A stretch of DNA of 64,000 nt, taken from assembly GCA_964437505.1 (NCBI GenBank), contig CAYTGU010000002.1, forward strand, positions 62,001 through 126,000. The letters run 5' to 3'. A model generated the notes under the pieces. It did not search any database and was not told the origin of the DNA. It saw nothing but the letters and a program-made list of their open reading frames with translations. The position numbers were made by a program, and so were the translations under genes. Source of the stretch: JAHJDO01 sp964437505. Lineage in GTDB: Bacteria; JAHJDO01. Below are positions 35,772 through 43,574 of the stretch, piece after piece; positions within the stretch are counted from its first letter, which is position 1; each line of letters begins with the position of its first letter.

Positions 35772-36572
35772 TTATGGTTTTTGATATAATGGCTGACGAG
35801 ATTCATAAGCAGTTGCTATTTTTCTTGCCATTGTCTTTAAGATTTCCGCACGTTTACAGGCAACCACTTTTCCCGACTCTAGATAATAGGAAGGGAAAGA
35901 CTGTGCCAATCCAGCGATGGTTTTTCCATTATTACAAATTACAGGAACGCCCAAGGCACAAATACCATCAGCTGCTTCATCCTGGCACTTTGTCCAACCC
36001 CTGGCTTTTGACAATAAAATATCTTTGCATAACTGTTTCGAGTTAGACAGTGTCTTCGGAGTAAGCGAGACAAGTTTCGCCTTGGCCAACCAACCGTTCA
36101 ACTCACAATCATCCATCCCTGCCAGCAACGCCTTGCCCGCTGCAGTTGTATGAAGACGTTCGTTCCAAATTTGTTTTTCAACAACCCGTATATTACCCGT
36201 CGGAAGTAAGGTCAAAACGCAGTGCAATTTCCCACCGTCATTTATTCCCAAAAAGGCTCCATCTTCCGTAGTACGGGTAAGTTTCTTCATAATAGGTAAC
36301 GACGTTTCACGCAGGATGGACCATCTGTCGGCTGCTTCACCAAGTCGTGCGCAAAAACTGCCAAGCATATAGCGACCGTTTTCATCTTGTGATAGATAAG
36401 CTCGACGATAAAGCGTCCGAACCAAATTGTTAGTTGTATTGCAATTCAGATTCAACAGATTTGCAATGTCGCTTGAGCGTAAAGGATTTTCATGCATGAA
36501 AACTAGTTCCATTATATCCAATGCCCGCTCGACGCTTTGCACCAAAGGTTTTGTTTTTGTATTTTTATCCAC
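35772..36572 (-). CDS. IclR-family transcriptional regulator
   Basis: 266 residues. The N-terminal winged helix (VERALDIMELVFMHENPLRSS; LNLNCNTTNNLVRTLYRRAYL) binds DNA. The effector domain follows with YMLGSFCARLGEAAD, TTAAGKALLAG, GWTKCQDEAADGICALGVPV and the GLAQSFPSYYLE segment typical of IclR ligand pockets. Translation begins at GTG (36572), with AAGG close upstream. The regulator heads the minus-strand cluster and its own promoter contains a palindrome over the -10 box, so it probably represses itself and the three downstream genes until an aromatic, sugar-acid or short-chain acid effector is present. Confidence 0.93.
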   Translation of the reverse strand: MDKNTKTKPLVQSVERALDIMELVFMHENPLRSSDIANLLNLNCNTTNNLVRTLYRRAYLSQDENGRYMLGSFCARLGEAADRWSILRETSLPIMKKLTRTTEDGAFLGINDGGKLHCVLTLLPTGNIRVVEKQIWNERLHTTAAGKALLAGMDDCELNGWLAKAKLVSLTPKTLSNSKQLCKDILLSKARGWTKCQDEAADGICALGVPVICNNGKTIAGLAQSFPSYYLESGKVVACKRAEILKTMARKIATAYESRQPLYQKP

Positions 36573-36599
36573 GCCTTACACCATATTATTGTATATACT

Positions 36600-36630
36600 A
36601 CCATTTTATGGTTTTTGCTTAATTTGTCAA
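36600..36630 (-). promoter_or_regulatory. Promoter and palindromic operator in front of the IclR-type regulator
   Basis: On the minus strand TTGACA (36630-36625) and TAAAAT (36608-36603) are 16 bases apart. The -10 box lies inside a perfect palindrome, ACCAT-AAA-ATGGT (36612-36600). A regulator bound there would block RNA polymerase, consistent with autorepression. A further ATGGT half-site occurs closer to the gene. Confidence 0.6.
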
Positions 36631-36739
36631 TTGTTTTTTCTAAAAAACTGAATAAATATAACTGATTCTATTGGCTGTCTAATTAAGCAATCAACCATAG
36701 CTTTGACTTTTAAGTTTTATAACCTTTTATTTTATCGGG

Positions 36740-37132
36740 TTATTTTATTTTCATAAACTTAATCAATTTTCTTAAGTTGGGTAGTTTATAATTCACCCAA
36801 AGAAGAAGTGGATTCCATCCAACATCATTGTTGAATTTTTTTTCGTTTCTCATGTACGATGAAAAAAATGGACACATTTCGTCCATTGAAATCTGAGCAT
36901 GAAAGTACCCTATAAAATATTTCAATGCCCGTTTTAGCATTTCTAATGTAGATATCTTTTTTGATGTTTTGACCCCATTTAAAAATGGAATAATATCCTT
37001 TTCATTAATTTCTGCATTTAAATTGTGTGCTAATGAATTCCTAAGAGTATTTAATTTTCGAAGTTTTTGCACAATTTTAGTGTTGCCAGGTGGGAATTCT
37101 AAATTTAAGGCTTCATATAAATCAACTTTCAT
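36740..37132 (-). CDS. Hypothetical small protein with a HEPN-like RNSLAH motif
   Basis: 130 residues, mostly helical and basic. The only recognisable feature is RKLNTLRNSLAHN at about residues 25-37; RxxxxH is the catalytic signature of HEPN nucleases and of HEPN proteins that pair with nucleotidyltransferases. A full HEPN domain is usually 110-150 residues with the motif near its end; here the motif is near the start, so the frame may be the C-terminal part of a longer ancestral protein. The ATG lacks a clear Shine-Dalgarno. Base composition is more AT-rich than its neighbours. It lies alone between the iclR promoter and ispG in the accessory island. Confidence 0.5.
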   Translation of the reverse strand: MKVDLYEALNLEFPPGNTKIVQKLRKLNTLRNSLAHNLNAEINEKDIIPFLNGVKTSKKISTLEMLKRALKYFIGYFHAQISMDEMCPFFSSYMRNEKKFNNDVGWNPLLLWVNYKLPNLRKLIKFMKIK

Positions 37133-37241
37133 GGCAAATGTTTTGTTTAAAATTTTTTTAGGTTTGGGTAAAAAAATGGATAAATGGCGATCTAAGCAGG
37201 TTTCTATATATAGATGTGACTTTAAAATTAAAACAATTGCA

Positions 37242-37275
37242 TCCCCCTGAATCCCTCTTCAAAGGGGGACTTTTT
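37242..37275. terminator. Stem-loop at the end of ispG, resembling a common dispersed repeat
   Basis: TCCCCC (37242-37247) pairs with GGGGGA (37264-37269), and a T-run follows on the plus strand (37271-37275). The sequence resembles the CCCCCT..AAGGGGG elements scattered through many genomes. It lies next to the ispG stop and may end that minus-strand transcript. Confidence 0.5.
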
Positions 37276-38365
37276 ATTCCACTTCTTTAATTTTACTTAT
37301 CAGTTCCTGAACAAGTTTTTCTTTTTTGACTTTTTTAATGATTTTGCCTTTACAGAACAGGATTCCTGAGGTTTTTCCTCCTGCAACTCCGATATCAGCT
37401 TCTTTGGCTTCACCAGGTCCGTTTACCTCACAGCCCATAACGGCAATCTTCATAGGCGGCAATTGTAAGGCAATGGATTCAAGTTGTTTTTTTAGTTCTG
37501 TTACGATCGCTATAATATCGATTTTACATCTACCGCATGTCGGACAAGAAATAATCTCCGGACCGTATTCTCTGAGCTTAAGAGATTGTAATATCTGAAA
37601 GCCTGCTTTTACTTCTTCTTCAGGGGGAGCGGTAAGTGAGACTCTGATAGTATCTCCAATTCCTTCTGAGAGGAGTATGCCAAGGCCAACGGAGGATTTG
37701 ATGAGTCCTTCAGGTAATGGACCTGCCTCTGTAATGCCAATGTGAAACGGATAATCGCATTTAGTTGTCATTTGTCTATAAGCTTCCACAGTGGAGAGTA
37801 CGTCTGAAGATTTTAGCGCTATGATAATATTATAAAATTTATGTTTTTCGAAAATCTTTATATACTTAAGACACTCATCGACCATTAGTTTTGAATTTTG
37901 AGTTTTAAGTTTCGAGTTTTTTTTAACCGAACCGGCGTTTACTCCTACCCTGATTGCTATATCTTTTTCTGCGGCTGCGGAGATGATCATACTAAGATGT
38001 TTTTTACTAGAGATATTTCCCGGGTTAAGTCTTAATTTATCAACACCTTGTTTTATAGCCTCCAAAGCAAGCCCGTATGAAAAATGTATATCTGCAACAA
38101 GAGGGATAATAATCTGTTTTTTTATTTCTCCCAAACATTTTGCCGCTTCAATATCAGGGACAGCAACCCTTATAATTTCACAACCAGTTTTCTCAAGACT
38201 TTTTATTTGAGAGACTGTTGTATCAATATCTCTGGTATCTGTTTTTGTCATAGACTGTACAGATATCGGTGCATTGCCGCCTATTATAATGTTTCCAACT
38301 TTAACAGGTCTGGTGTTACGGCGTTTGATTGGATAATTGATTATTTTGTGAGGTATTTTTCTCAT
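37274..38365 (-). CDS. ispG: 4-hydroxy-3-methylbut-2-en-1-yl diphosphate synthase (GcpE)
   Basis: A 363-residue 4Fe-4S enzyme converting methylerythritol cyclodiphosphate to HMBPP, the penultimate step of the MEP isoprenoid pathway. The N-terminal TIM barrel has ISVQSMTKTDTRDI, EIIRVAVPDIEAAKCL and LVADIHFSYGLALEAI. The C-terminal cluster domain has CPTCGRCKIDI and AVMGCEVNGPGEAKEADIG, giving the three cluster cysteines plus the conserved glutamate. The start ATG lies 50 bases inside rseP, with only a weak ribosome-binding site, implying coupling. Flavodoxin or ferredoxin is the usual electron donor. In many genomes proS follows directly; here an island of about 5.3 kb intervenes. Confidence 0.97.
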   Translation of the reverse strand: MRKIPHKIINYPIKRRNTRPVKVGNIIIGGNAPISVQSMTKTDTRDIDTTVSQIKSLEKTGCEIIRVAVPDIEAAKCLGEIKKQIIIPLVADIHFSYGLALEAIKQGVDKLRLNPGNISSKKHLSMIISAAAEKDIAIRVGVNAGSVKKNSKLKTQNSKLMVDECLKYIKIFEKHKFYNIIIALKSSDVLSTVEAYRQMTTKCDYPFHIGITEAGPLPEGLIKSSVGLGILLSEGIGDTIRVSLTAPPEEEVKAGFQILQSLKLREYGPEIISCPTCGRCKIDIIAIVTELKKQLESIALQLPPMKIAVMGCEVNGPGEAKEADIGVAGGKTSGILFCKGKIIKKVKKEKLVQELISKIKEVE

Positions 38366-39689
38366 GGAAGATATTGTTTATTTTATCTTTTGCAACTCTC
38401 ATAATGTCATTAAATGTTACGTATACCATTAAAGTTACAAGAAGCGCAATGCCGAATTTTGTTGCCCATTCAAGTCCTTTCTCACTAACTGGATTGCCCT
38501 TTATAACTTCTATCAGAAAGAAAACTATATGTCCGCCGTCAAGCACAGGAATTGGAAGTAGATTAAGCACAGCAAGGTTTATACTTATCAGAGCAAGCAG
38601 GTAAAACAGATTTATAAGTCCTGCTTTTGCCTGTTTATCTGCAAGCTGTGCAATCATTATTGGTCCGCCAAGTGTTTTAGGGGATATCTCCCTCTTTACA
38701 AGCATCCATATAGATCTATATGTGAGAACTGTCAAACTTATGGTTTGATTACATCCTTGAACAAATGCTCCGATTGGACCATATTTACGCGTTATTGTCT
38801 TCATCTCAGGGATTATTCCTATGAGACCAATGTTTAGTGTTTTATTAAGTTTAGGCATAACACTTATTTTTAATTGCTCCTTCTCACGCTTTATTGTAAG
38901 TAAGATTTTCTTTTCTGCATTATTATGAATACTCCTTGTCATATCATTCCACGAGGACATTTGTTTGCCATTAATAAACAGAACAACATCCCCTTTTCTA
39001 ATACCAGCTTTGTATGCAGGGCTTTCAGGCTCAACAATTCCTATTACTGGAGGAATAAATGGAGACACTCCCAAGTATCCACCTCCTTTTTCTTTGTTAA
39101 ACTCTGTTTTAACCTGAATGTCTTTTCTTTCCCCGTTTCTGTCAATGAGTAAAGACATTGTATGATTCGGATGAGTCAGGATAATATGTTTAAACTTGTT
39201 CCAATCTTTGATTTGTTTGCCATTAGCCTTGAGTATTGTATCTCCCACTTTCAGGTCAGATTTGAAACCGGGCGAATCTTTGGCTATTTCCCCGATTTTA
39301 GCCTCAAAGTAAGGTAGTTCTATTCCCGTAAAGAAGATGCAAGAGAAGACAAAAATTGCCAGCAGTATATTCATAAAAGGACCTGCAAGTATTACAAGAA
39401 TTCTCTGAAAAGGGCTTTTAGAATAAAACTCCCATGAAGCGCCTGTTTTTTCTTCGGCAGATTCTCCTGCAAGTTTTACATATCCTCCTAAAGGTACAGC
39501 AGAAATCAGATACTCCGTATCCCCTTTCCGAAAGCCAATAAGCTTAGGACCAAATCCCAGAGAGAACTTTTCTACTCTAATGCCAAACCCCTTAGCTACA
39601 AGAAAATGTCCCAGTTCATGTACAAAGACAAGAATACTTATTACAACAATGAATGGGAGTAAATGAATCAGCCAATTTAGAGCAAACAT
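38316..39689 (-). CDS. rseP: RseP-family intramembrane zinc metalloprotease (site-2 protease)
   Basis: A 457-residue inner-membrane protease that cleaves anti-sigma factors and leftover signal peptides within the bilayer. HELGH (residues 24-28) in the first transmembrane helix gives two zinc ligands and the catalytic Glu. The third ligand comes from NLLPIPVLDGGHIVFF near the C-terminus. Two PDZ-like domains lie between (KDSPGFKSDLKVGDTILKAN; PESPAYKAGIRKGDVVLFIN), followed by GPIMIAQLADKQAKAG. It lies 4 bases after dxr in the conserved dxr-rseP-ispG order. In this organism a BamA/LptD-rich envelope gives it an obvious stress-sensing role, but no anti-sigma gene is in view. Confidence 0.96.
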   Translation of the reverse strand: MFALNWLIHLLPFIVVISILVFVHELGHFLVAKGFGIRVEKFSLGFGPKLIGFRKGDTEYLISAVPLGGYVKLAGESAEEKTGASWEFYSKSPFQRILVILAGPFMNILLAIFVFSCIFFTGIELPYFEAKIGEIAKDSPGFKSDLKVGDTILKANGKQIKDWNKFKHIILTHPNHTMSLLIDRNGERKDIQVKTEFNKEKGGGYLGVSPFIPPVIGIVEPESPAYKAGIRKGDVVLFINGKQMSSWNDMTRSIHNNAEKKILLTIKREKEQLKISVMPKLNKTLNIGLIGIIPEMKTITRKYGPIGAFVQGCNQTISLTVLTYRSIWMLVKREISPKTLGGPIMIAQLADKQAKAGLINLFYLLALISINLAVLNLLPIPVLDGGHIVFFLIEVIKGNPVSEKGLEWATKFGIALLVTLMVYVTFNDIMRVAKDKINNIFHEKNTSQNNQLSNQTP

Positions 39690-39693
39690 GTTT

Positions 39694-40842
39694 TTATAGA
39701 GTTTCTCCTATTTCATGAGCCGCTTTTCTTGCCCAGACGTCAGATGCAAGAATATGGTCAAGGCATGGATTTTGAATAACATTATGTTTATTCATAACCT
39801 TTTCTATTATTTGAGGAATATTTGAAAATTTTATTTTTTTCTTAAGAAACAGATTAACAGCAACATCGTTTGCACTATTAAGAGCAGCGGGCATAGTTCC
39901 GCCAATTGTGCCTGCTTCATAGGCAAGTTTCAGGCATGGGAATTTATCAAAGTTCGGAACTGAAAAATTAAACCGGGATATTTTTGCTAAGTCTAAAGGC
40001 TCTAGCTGTGTAGGCATTCGCTCAGGATACGTTAATGCGTACTGAATAGGCATCTTCATATCAGGAATTCCAAGCAAGGCAAATACAGATCCGTCAATAA
40101 ATTCTACCATAGAATGAATAATACATTCGGGATGTATAATGATTTCAATTTTCGATATATCTATTCCAAACAGCCAATGCGCCTCTATGACTTCCAAGCC
40201 CTTATTCATGAGTGTTGCAGAATCTATGCTGATTTTTCTCCCCATTTTCCATACAGGGTGAGCTAATGCCTGCTCAGGACTAATATCGTCCAAGTTTTTT
40301 TCTTTGTAAAACGGTCCTCCTGAAGCTGTGAGAATAATTTTTTTAATATCCTTTTTATCTCTTCCGTCAATGCACTGAAAAACAGCATTATGTTCACTAT
40401 CCACTGGAAGGAGTTTTACTTCTTTTTTCTTAACCTCTTTTAAGATAATTCTTCCCGCAGTAACCAGCAGTTCTTTAGCTGCAATTGCAATACGCTTACC
40501 TTTCTTTATTGCTTCTAAAGTGGGGATCAGCCCTGTTATGCCGGTAATTGCTGATACTACAATATCAACTTCATCAAGTGTTGATATTTTAATGAGATTT
40601 TCATCTCCGCATTCTATTTTTACTTTTTTATCACTGATAGAATTGCGAAGCTGATCTCGTGTCTTCTCATCCATTACTACAACAAATTTGGGATGAAACT
40701 GGTTTATCTGCTTCTCTAAAAGGCTGATATTAGTTTTGCCTGATATGGCTGTAACTTTGAATTTGTCCGGGAAGGATTTTACAATCTCAAGAGTATTTCT
40801 GCCAATTGAGCCTGTTGCTCCGAGAACAGCAATATTTTTCAT
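39694..40842 (-). CDS. dxr: 1-deoxy-D-xylulose 5-phosphate reductoisomerase
   Basis: A 382-residue NADPH enzyme making methylerythritol 4-phosphate, the first committed MEP step. Key segments are AVLGATGSIGRNTLEIV (nucleotide binding), AAKELLVTAG, LPVDSEHNAVFQCI (metal-binding DSE), LTASGGPF, ATLMNKGLEVIEAHWLF and IHPECIIHSMVEF. It overlaps rpmA by 4 bases (ATGA) and precedes rseP by 4, so rpmA-dxr-rseP-ispG is a tight operon. With ispG in the same unit, the organism makes isoprenoids by the MEP route, feeding UppS encoded 9 kb away. Confidence 0.97.
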   Translation of the reverse strand: MKNIAVLGATGSIGRNTLEIVKSFPDKFKVTAISGKTNISLLEKQINQFHPKFVVVMDEKTRDQLRNSISDKKVKIECGDENLIKISTLDEVDIVVSAITGITGLIPTLEAIKKGKRIAIAAKELLVTAGRIILKEVKKKEVKLLPVDSEHNAVFQCIDGRDKKDIKKIILTASGGPFYKEKNLDDISPEQALAHPVWKMGRKISIDSATLMNKGLEVIEAHWLFGIDISKIEIIIHPECIIHSMVEFIDGSVFALLGIPDMKMPIQYALTYPERMPTQLEPLDLAKISRFNFSVPNFDKFPCLKLAYEAGTIGGTMPAALNSANDVAVNLFLKKKIKFSNIPQIIEKVMNKHNVIQNPCLDHILASDVWARKAAHEIGETL

Positions 40843-41099
40843 TTCGCGTTAGGCTCATAAACACTTATGCATTTTCTGGCGCTGATACTTTCAAAACACA
40901 CTATCCCATTTATTTTAGCAAATAATGTCCAATCCCTTCCACAGCCAACATTTCTTCCTGGAGAGAATTTTGTGCCGCGTTGACGGACAAGAATACTGCC
41001 CGCACTTACAGTCTGTCCACCGAAACGCTTTACGCCAAGTCTTTTTCCGGCACTATCTCTTCCATTCCTTGAACCTCCCTGTCCTTTTTTATGTGCCAT
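40839..41099 (-). CDS. rpmA: 50S ribosomal protein L27
   Basis: An 86-residue L27 lining the peptidyl-transferase entrance. MAHKKGQGGSRNGRDSAGKR at the N-terminus, then RFGGQTVSAGSILVRQRGTK and FSPGRNVGCGRDWTLFAKING, are diagnostic. There is no N-terminal extension needing protease cleavage. The usual partner rplU (L21) is not upstream; instead the gene heads the isoprenoid operon behind a strong promoter, and AGGAG precedes the ATG. Confidence 0.97.
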   Translation of the reverse strand: MAHKKGQGGSRNGRDSAGKRLGVKRFGGQTVSAGSILVRQRGTKFSPGRNVGCGRDWTLFAKINGIVCFESISARKCISVYEPNAK

Positions 41100-41132
41100 A
41101 ATCTATCTCCTGAGCTTTTTTATGTGTTAGGG

Positions 41133-41161
41133 AGTATATTGATTTTCTAATCTATTGTCAA
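41133..41161 (-). promoter_or_regulatory. Sigma-70-type promoter of rpmA-dxr-rseP-ispG
   Basis: TTGACA (41161-41156) and TATACT (41138-41133) on the minus strand are 17 bases apart. The start of transcription would be about 41126, giving a leader of roughly 27 bases with the AGGAG site of rpmA. The glyA stop lies just upstream, so this separates two units on the same strand. Confidence 0.75.
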
Positions 41162-41181
41162 GATGTTGCAGAATTTACTTT

Positions 41182-42426
41182 TTAGAGTTTGTTGGCATAC
41201 AAAGGGAATTGATTACAGAGGTTATTTACCATACTTGAAACCTTCTTTATAGTGTATGCATCATTGATATTTGCAATAACCTTTGTTATCATTTCTGCGA
41301 TGAACTTCATTTCAGGCTCTTTCATACCTCTTGTGGTTACAGCGGGAGTTCCTATTCTTATTCCGCTAGTAATAAATGGGCTTTGTTTATCAAATGGAAT
41401 AGCATTTTTGTTTACCGTTATTCCGGCAGCATCCAATGCTTTCTCTGCATCCTTGCCGGAGATATATTTATTAGTTAAATCCAGTAGTATAAGATGGGTA
41501 TCTGTTCCTCCAGAAACAAGTCGGAAGTCTCTTTTTTTTAGTTCTGAGGCAAGTGCCTTAGCATTTTTTACGATCTGTTTCTGATAATCATTAAATCCTT
41601 TTGCCATGGCTTCCTTGAACGCAACAGCTTTAGCAGCTATAACATGCATCAGAGGCCCTCCCTGAATACCGGGGAAAATCATTTTGTCTATTTGTTTTGC
41701 ATATTTTTCCTTGCAGAGAATCATGCCTCCGCGTGGTCCTCTTAATGTTTTATGTGTAGTGGTAGTAACAAAATCAGCGTATGGAATAGGGCTTGGATAA
41801 ATTTTTGCTGCAACAAGTCCTGCAAAATGAGCCATATCTACCATAAGGTATGCATTTACTTTATCTGCTATCTTTCTGAATGCTACGAAATCTATTATGC
41901 GGGGATAAGCGCTAGCGCCAGCAATTATCAATTTAGGTTTCTTTTCAAGCGCTAATTTTTCTACATATTCATACTCTATTGTTTCTGTTTTCTTACTCAC
42001 TCCGTAAGAGATAATATTAAAATATTTCCCTGAAAAGTTTACTGGGCTGCCATGTGTTAAATGTCCACCATGGCTTAAGTCCATACCTAGAATTGTATCT
42101 CCAATATCCAACATGGAAAAATAAACCGCCATATTTGCCTGTGAACCGGAATGTGGCTGTACATTTGCATGGTCAGCTCCAAAAATCTCTTTTGCTCTTT
42201 TTATGGCCAAGTCTTCAACAACATCAACAAATTCACATCCGCCATAGTATCTTTTTTTAGGATAGCCTTCTGCATATTTATTGGTCATTACTGAGCTCTG
42301 CGCCTCAAGCACAGCATCGCTCACGAAATTCTCTGATGCAATAAGCTCAAGGCTTGAAGCTTCTCTTTTTGTTTCATTATAGATTGCTTTTGCCACTTCT
42401 GGATCAGTTGTTTTTAAATTACTCAT
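41182..42426 (-). CDS. glyA: Serine hydroxymethyltransferase
   Basis: About 414 residues, the usual bacterial size. This PLP enzyme interconverts serine and glycine and loads one-carbon units on tetrahydrofolate. Hallmarks are ELIASENFVSDAVLEAQSS, NKYAEGYPKKRYYGG, VNVQPHSGSQANMAVYF-type text here as ANVQPHSGSQANMA, the PLP-lysine segment VTTTTHKTLRGPRGG, and GIRIGTPAVTTRGM. I take the ATG at 42426, immediately after the rpiB stop, rather than a TTG at 42462 that would add 12 non-conserved residues and run back into rpiB. It follows phosphatase and rpiB in the same order as in Bacillus (ywlE-ywlF-glyA). Confidence 0.96.
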   Translation of the reverse strand: MSNLKTTDPEVAKAIYNETKREASSLELIASENFVSDAVLEAQSSVMTNKYAEGYPKKRYYGGCEFVDVVEDLAIKRAKEIFGADHANVQPHSGSQANMAVYFSMLDIGDTILGMDLSHGGHLTHGSPVNFSGKYFNIISYGVSKKTETIEYEYVEKLALEKKPKLIIAGASAYPRIIDFVAFRKIADKVNAYLMVDMAHFAGLVAAKIYPSPIPYADFVTTTTHKTLRGPRGGMILCKEKYAKQIDKMIFPGIQGGPLMHVIAAKAVAFKEAMAKGFNDYQKQIVKNAKALASELKKRDFRLVSGGTDTHLILLDLTNKYISGKDAEKALDAAGITVNKNAIPFDKQSPFITSGIRIGTPAVTTRGMKEPEMKFIAEMITKVIANINDAYTIKKVSSMVNNLCNQFPLYANKL

Positions 42427-42427
42427 A

Positions 42428-42904
42428 TTACTTTTTTGAAGTCCCCATGTATTTGCTTTCAATTTCTTTAATTTTTTTTATTCTTTGCTTATGACGGGAC
42501 GCATTGCTGAATTTTGTCTGGAGCCAGACTTTGGCTATTTCCTTTGCCAGTTCTTCCTTAACTACTCGTCCCCCGATTGTTAAAATATTTGCATCATTAT
42601 GCTCTCTGCTCATCTTTGCGGTAAATACATCATTACATAAAGCCGCTCTAATGTTCGGAACCTTATTGGCTGACATAGACATACCCAGACCAGTTCCGCA
42701 TATCAGTATTCCCTTTTTGTATTTGCCTGCTCTCACAGCTTCAGCCAGCACTAATGCAAAATCCGGATAGTCAACGGATTCCTCAGATGATGTGCCAAGA
42801 TCAGTATACTTATAACCCAAGCCTTTCAAAAAGGGCTTAAGTGTTTCTTTTAGATGCCATCCTCCGTGGTCAGCAGCTATTGCAACTCTATCTTTGTTAT
42901 CCAA
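42428..42904 (-). CDS. rpiB: Ribose-5-phosphate isomerase B (RpiB/LacAB family)
   Basis: A 158-residue sugar-phosphate isomerase linking ribose-5-phosphate and ribulose-5-phosphate. It begins VAIAADHGGWHLKETLKPFL and contains DLGTSSEESVDYPDFA, GILICGTGLGMSMSANKV (active-site Cys in the CGTG loop), NVFTAK-like NDVFTAKMSREHNDANIL and GGRVV. The basic C-terminal tail (RHKQRIKKIKEIE) is typical. It overlaps the upstream phosphatase by 8 bases. Together with rpe elsewhere in the window it covers the non-oxidative pentose phosphate pathway. Confidence 0.95.
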   Translation of the reverse strand: MDNKDRVAIAADHGGWHLKETLKPFLKGLGYKYTDLGTSSEESVDYPDFALVLAEAVRAGKYKKGILICGTGLGMSMSANKVPNIRAALCNDVFTAKMSREHNDANILTIGGRVVKEELAKEIAKVWLQTKFSNASRHKQRIKKIKEIESKYMGTSKK

Positions 42905-43364
42905 TTTTTCTTATAACCTTTCTTAAACATTCCTCTATTTCCTTCATGCAGTATTTATATGCATCGTAGGATAATCCGATAGGATCTGCTATATCCTGAT
43001 TCTTATCCTCTTTTTCTGCAAATTCTTTAAGCAGAAATATCTTCTTTGTCTTTTCCTGATAAATACGGAGTATTTCATCTTTATGTTTCTGAGTCATTAC
43101 CAGAACAAGGTCGGCTTTATTTACTGTTTCCTTGGTTAGTCTATTTGATCTGTATGAAGATACATCTATTTCTTGCTCAGTCATAATCTTCTGTGTCATG
43201 TAAACTGGAGGAAAGCCTTCATCTGTGTGAGTTCCGGCAGAGATAACTTCATACTTACTGTATTCTTTAACTCCTTTTTTAGAAAGCATCTTTTTAAGTA
43301 GCCCCTCAGCCATAATGCTACGGCAGCTGTTTCCTGTGCAAATAAAAAGGATAGTCTTTTTCAT
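42897..43364 (-). CDS. Low-molecular-weight protein-tyrosine/arginine phosphatase
   Basis: 155 residues. The P-loop CTGNSCRSIMAEGLL (CX5R, residues about 9-16) opens the protein, and the general-acid aspartate lies in DIADPIGLSYDAYK near the C-terminus, as in the LMW-PTP fold. Bacterial members act on phosphotyrosine (Wzb) or phosphoarginine (YwlE). Synteny with rpiB and glyA, as in Bacillus ywlE, favours a YwlE-like role, but the sequence alone does not decide. The -10 box ends only 7 bases from the ATG, so the mRNA is likely leaderless or nearly so. Confidence 0.88.
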   Translation of the reverse strand: MKKTILFICTGNSCRSIMAEGLLKKMLSKKGVKEYSKYEVISAGTHTDEGFPPVYMTQKIMTEQEIDVSSYRSNRLTKETVNKADLVLVMTQKHKDEILRIYQEKTKKIFLLKEFAEKEDKNQDIADPIGLSYDAYKYCMKEIEECLRKVIRKIG

Positions 43365-43371
43365 GCACTAA

Positions 43372-43401
43372 ATCTTAACACGAGATATAGAGTCAAGTCA
43401 A
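43372..43401 (-). promoter_or_regulatory. Promoter of phosphatase-rpiB-glyA, possibly leaderless
   Basis: TTGACT (43401-43396) and TAAGAT (43377-43372) on the minus strand are 18 bases apart. The ATG at 43364 begins 7 bases after the -10 box, about where transcription should start, and no Shine-Dalgarno is present. Confidence 0.55.
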
Positions 43402-43424
43402 GAAATCCAGTGACTTTTTTCTGC

Positions 43425-43454
43425 TTGCCAATACAGAAAACTTTGTGTTAGTAT
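43425..43454 (+). promoter_or_regulatory. Promoter of the rpsB-tsf-pyrH-frr operon
   Basis: TTGCCA (43425-43430) and TAGTAT (43449-43454) are 18 bases apart, facing away from the phosphatase promoter. Transcription would begin near 43461, leaving a leader of about 115 bases before rpsB that holds the overlapping hairpins described next. Confidence 0.6.
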
Positions 43455-43474
43455 CAGAAACTGAAGTTGTAAAA

Positions 43475-43524
43475 ACGCACACCTTTTGATCTCAACCAAG
43501 GGTGCGTCTTCTTTAAGACGTTTT
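43475..43524 (+). promoter_or_regulatory. rpsB leader with two mutually exclusive hairpins (attenuator-like)
   Basis: Hairpin 1 pairs ACGCAC-(bulged A)-CCTT (43475-43485) with AAGGGTGCGT (43498-43507), ten base pairs. Hairpin 2 pairs CGTCTT (43505-43510) with AAGACG (43515-43520) and is followed by TTTT (43521-43524), resembling a weak intrinsic terminator. Bases 43505-43507 belong to both, so forming one disrupts the other. This is the layout expected for autoregulation of S2/EF-Ts synthesis, but it does not match a leader I can name. Confidence 0.5.
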
Positions 43525-43574
43525 GGTGAGAAATGATAGAGGTGGAGGGTAAAAACCAAAAATAGGAGAAAGTC

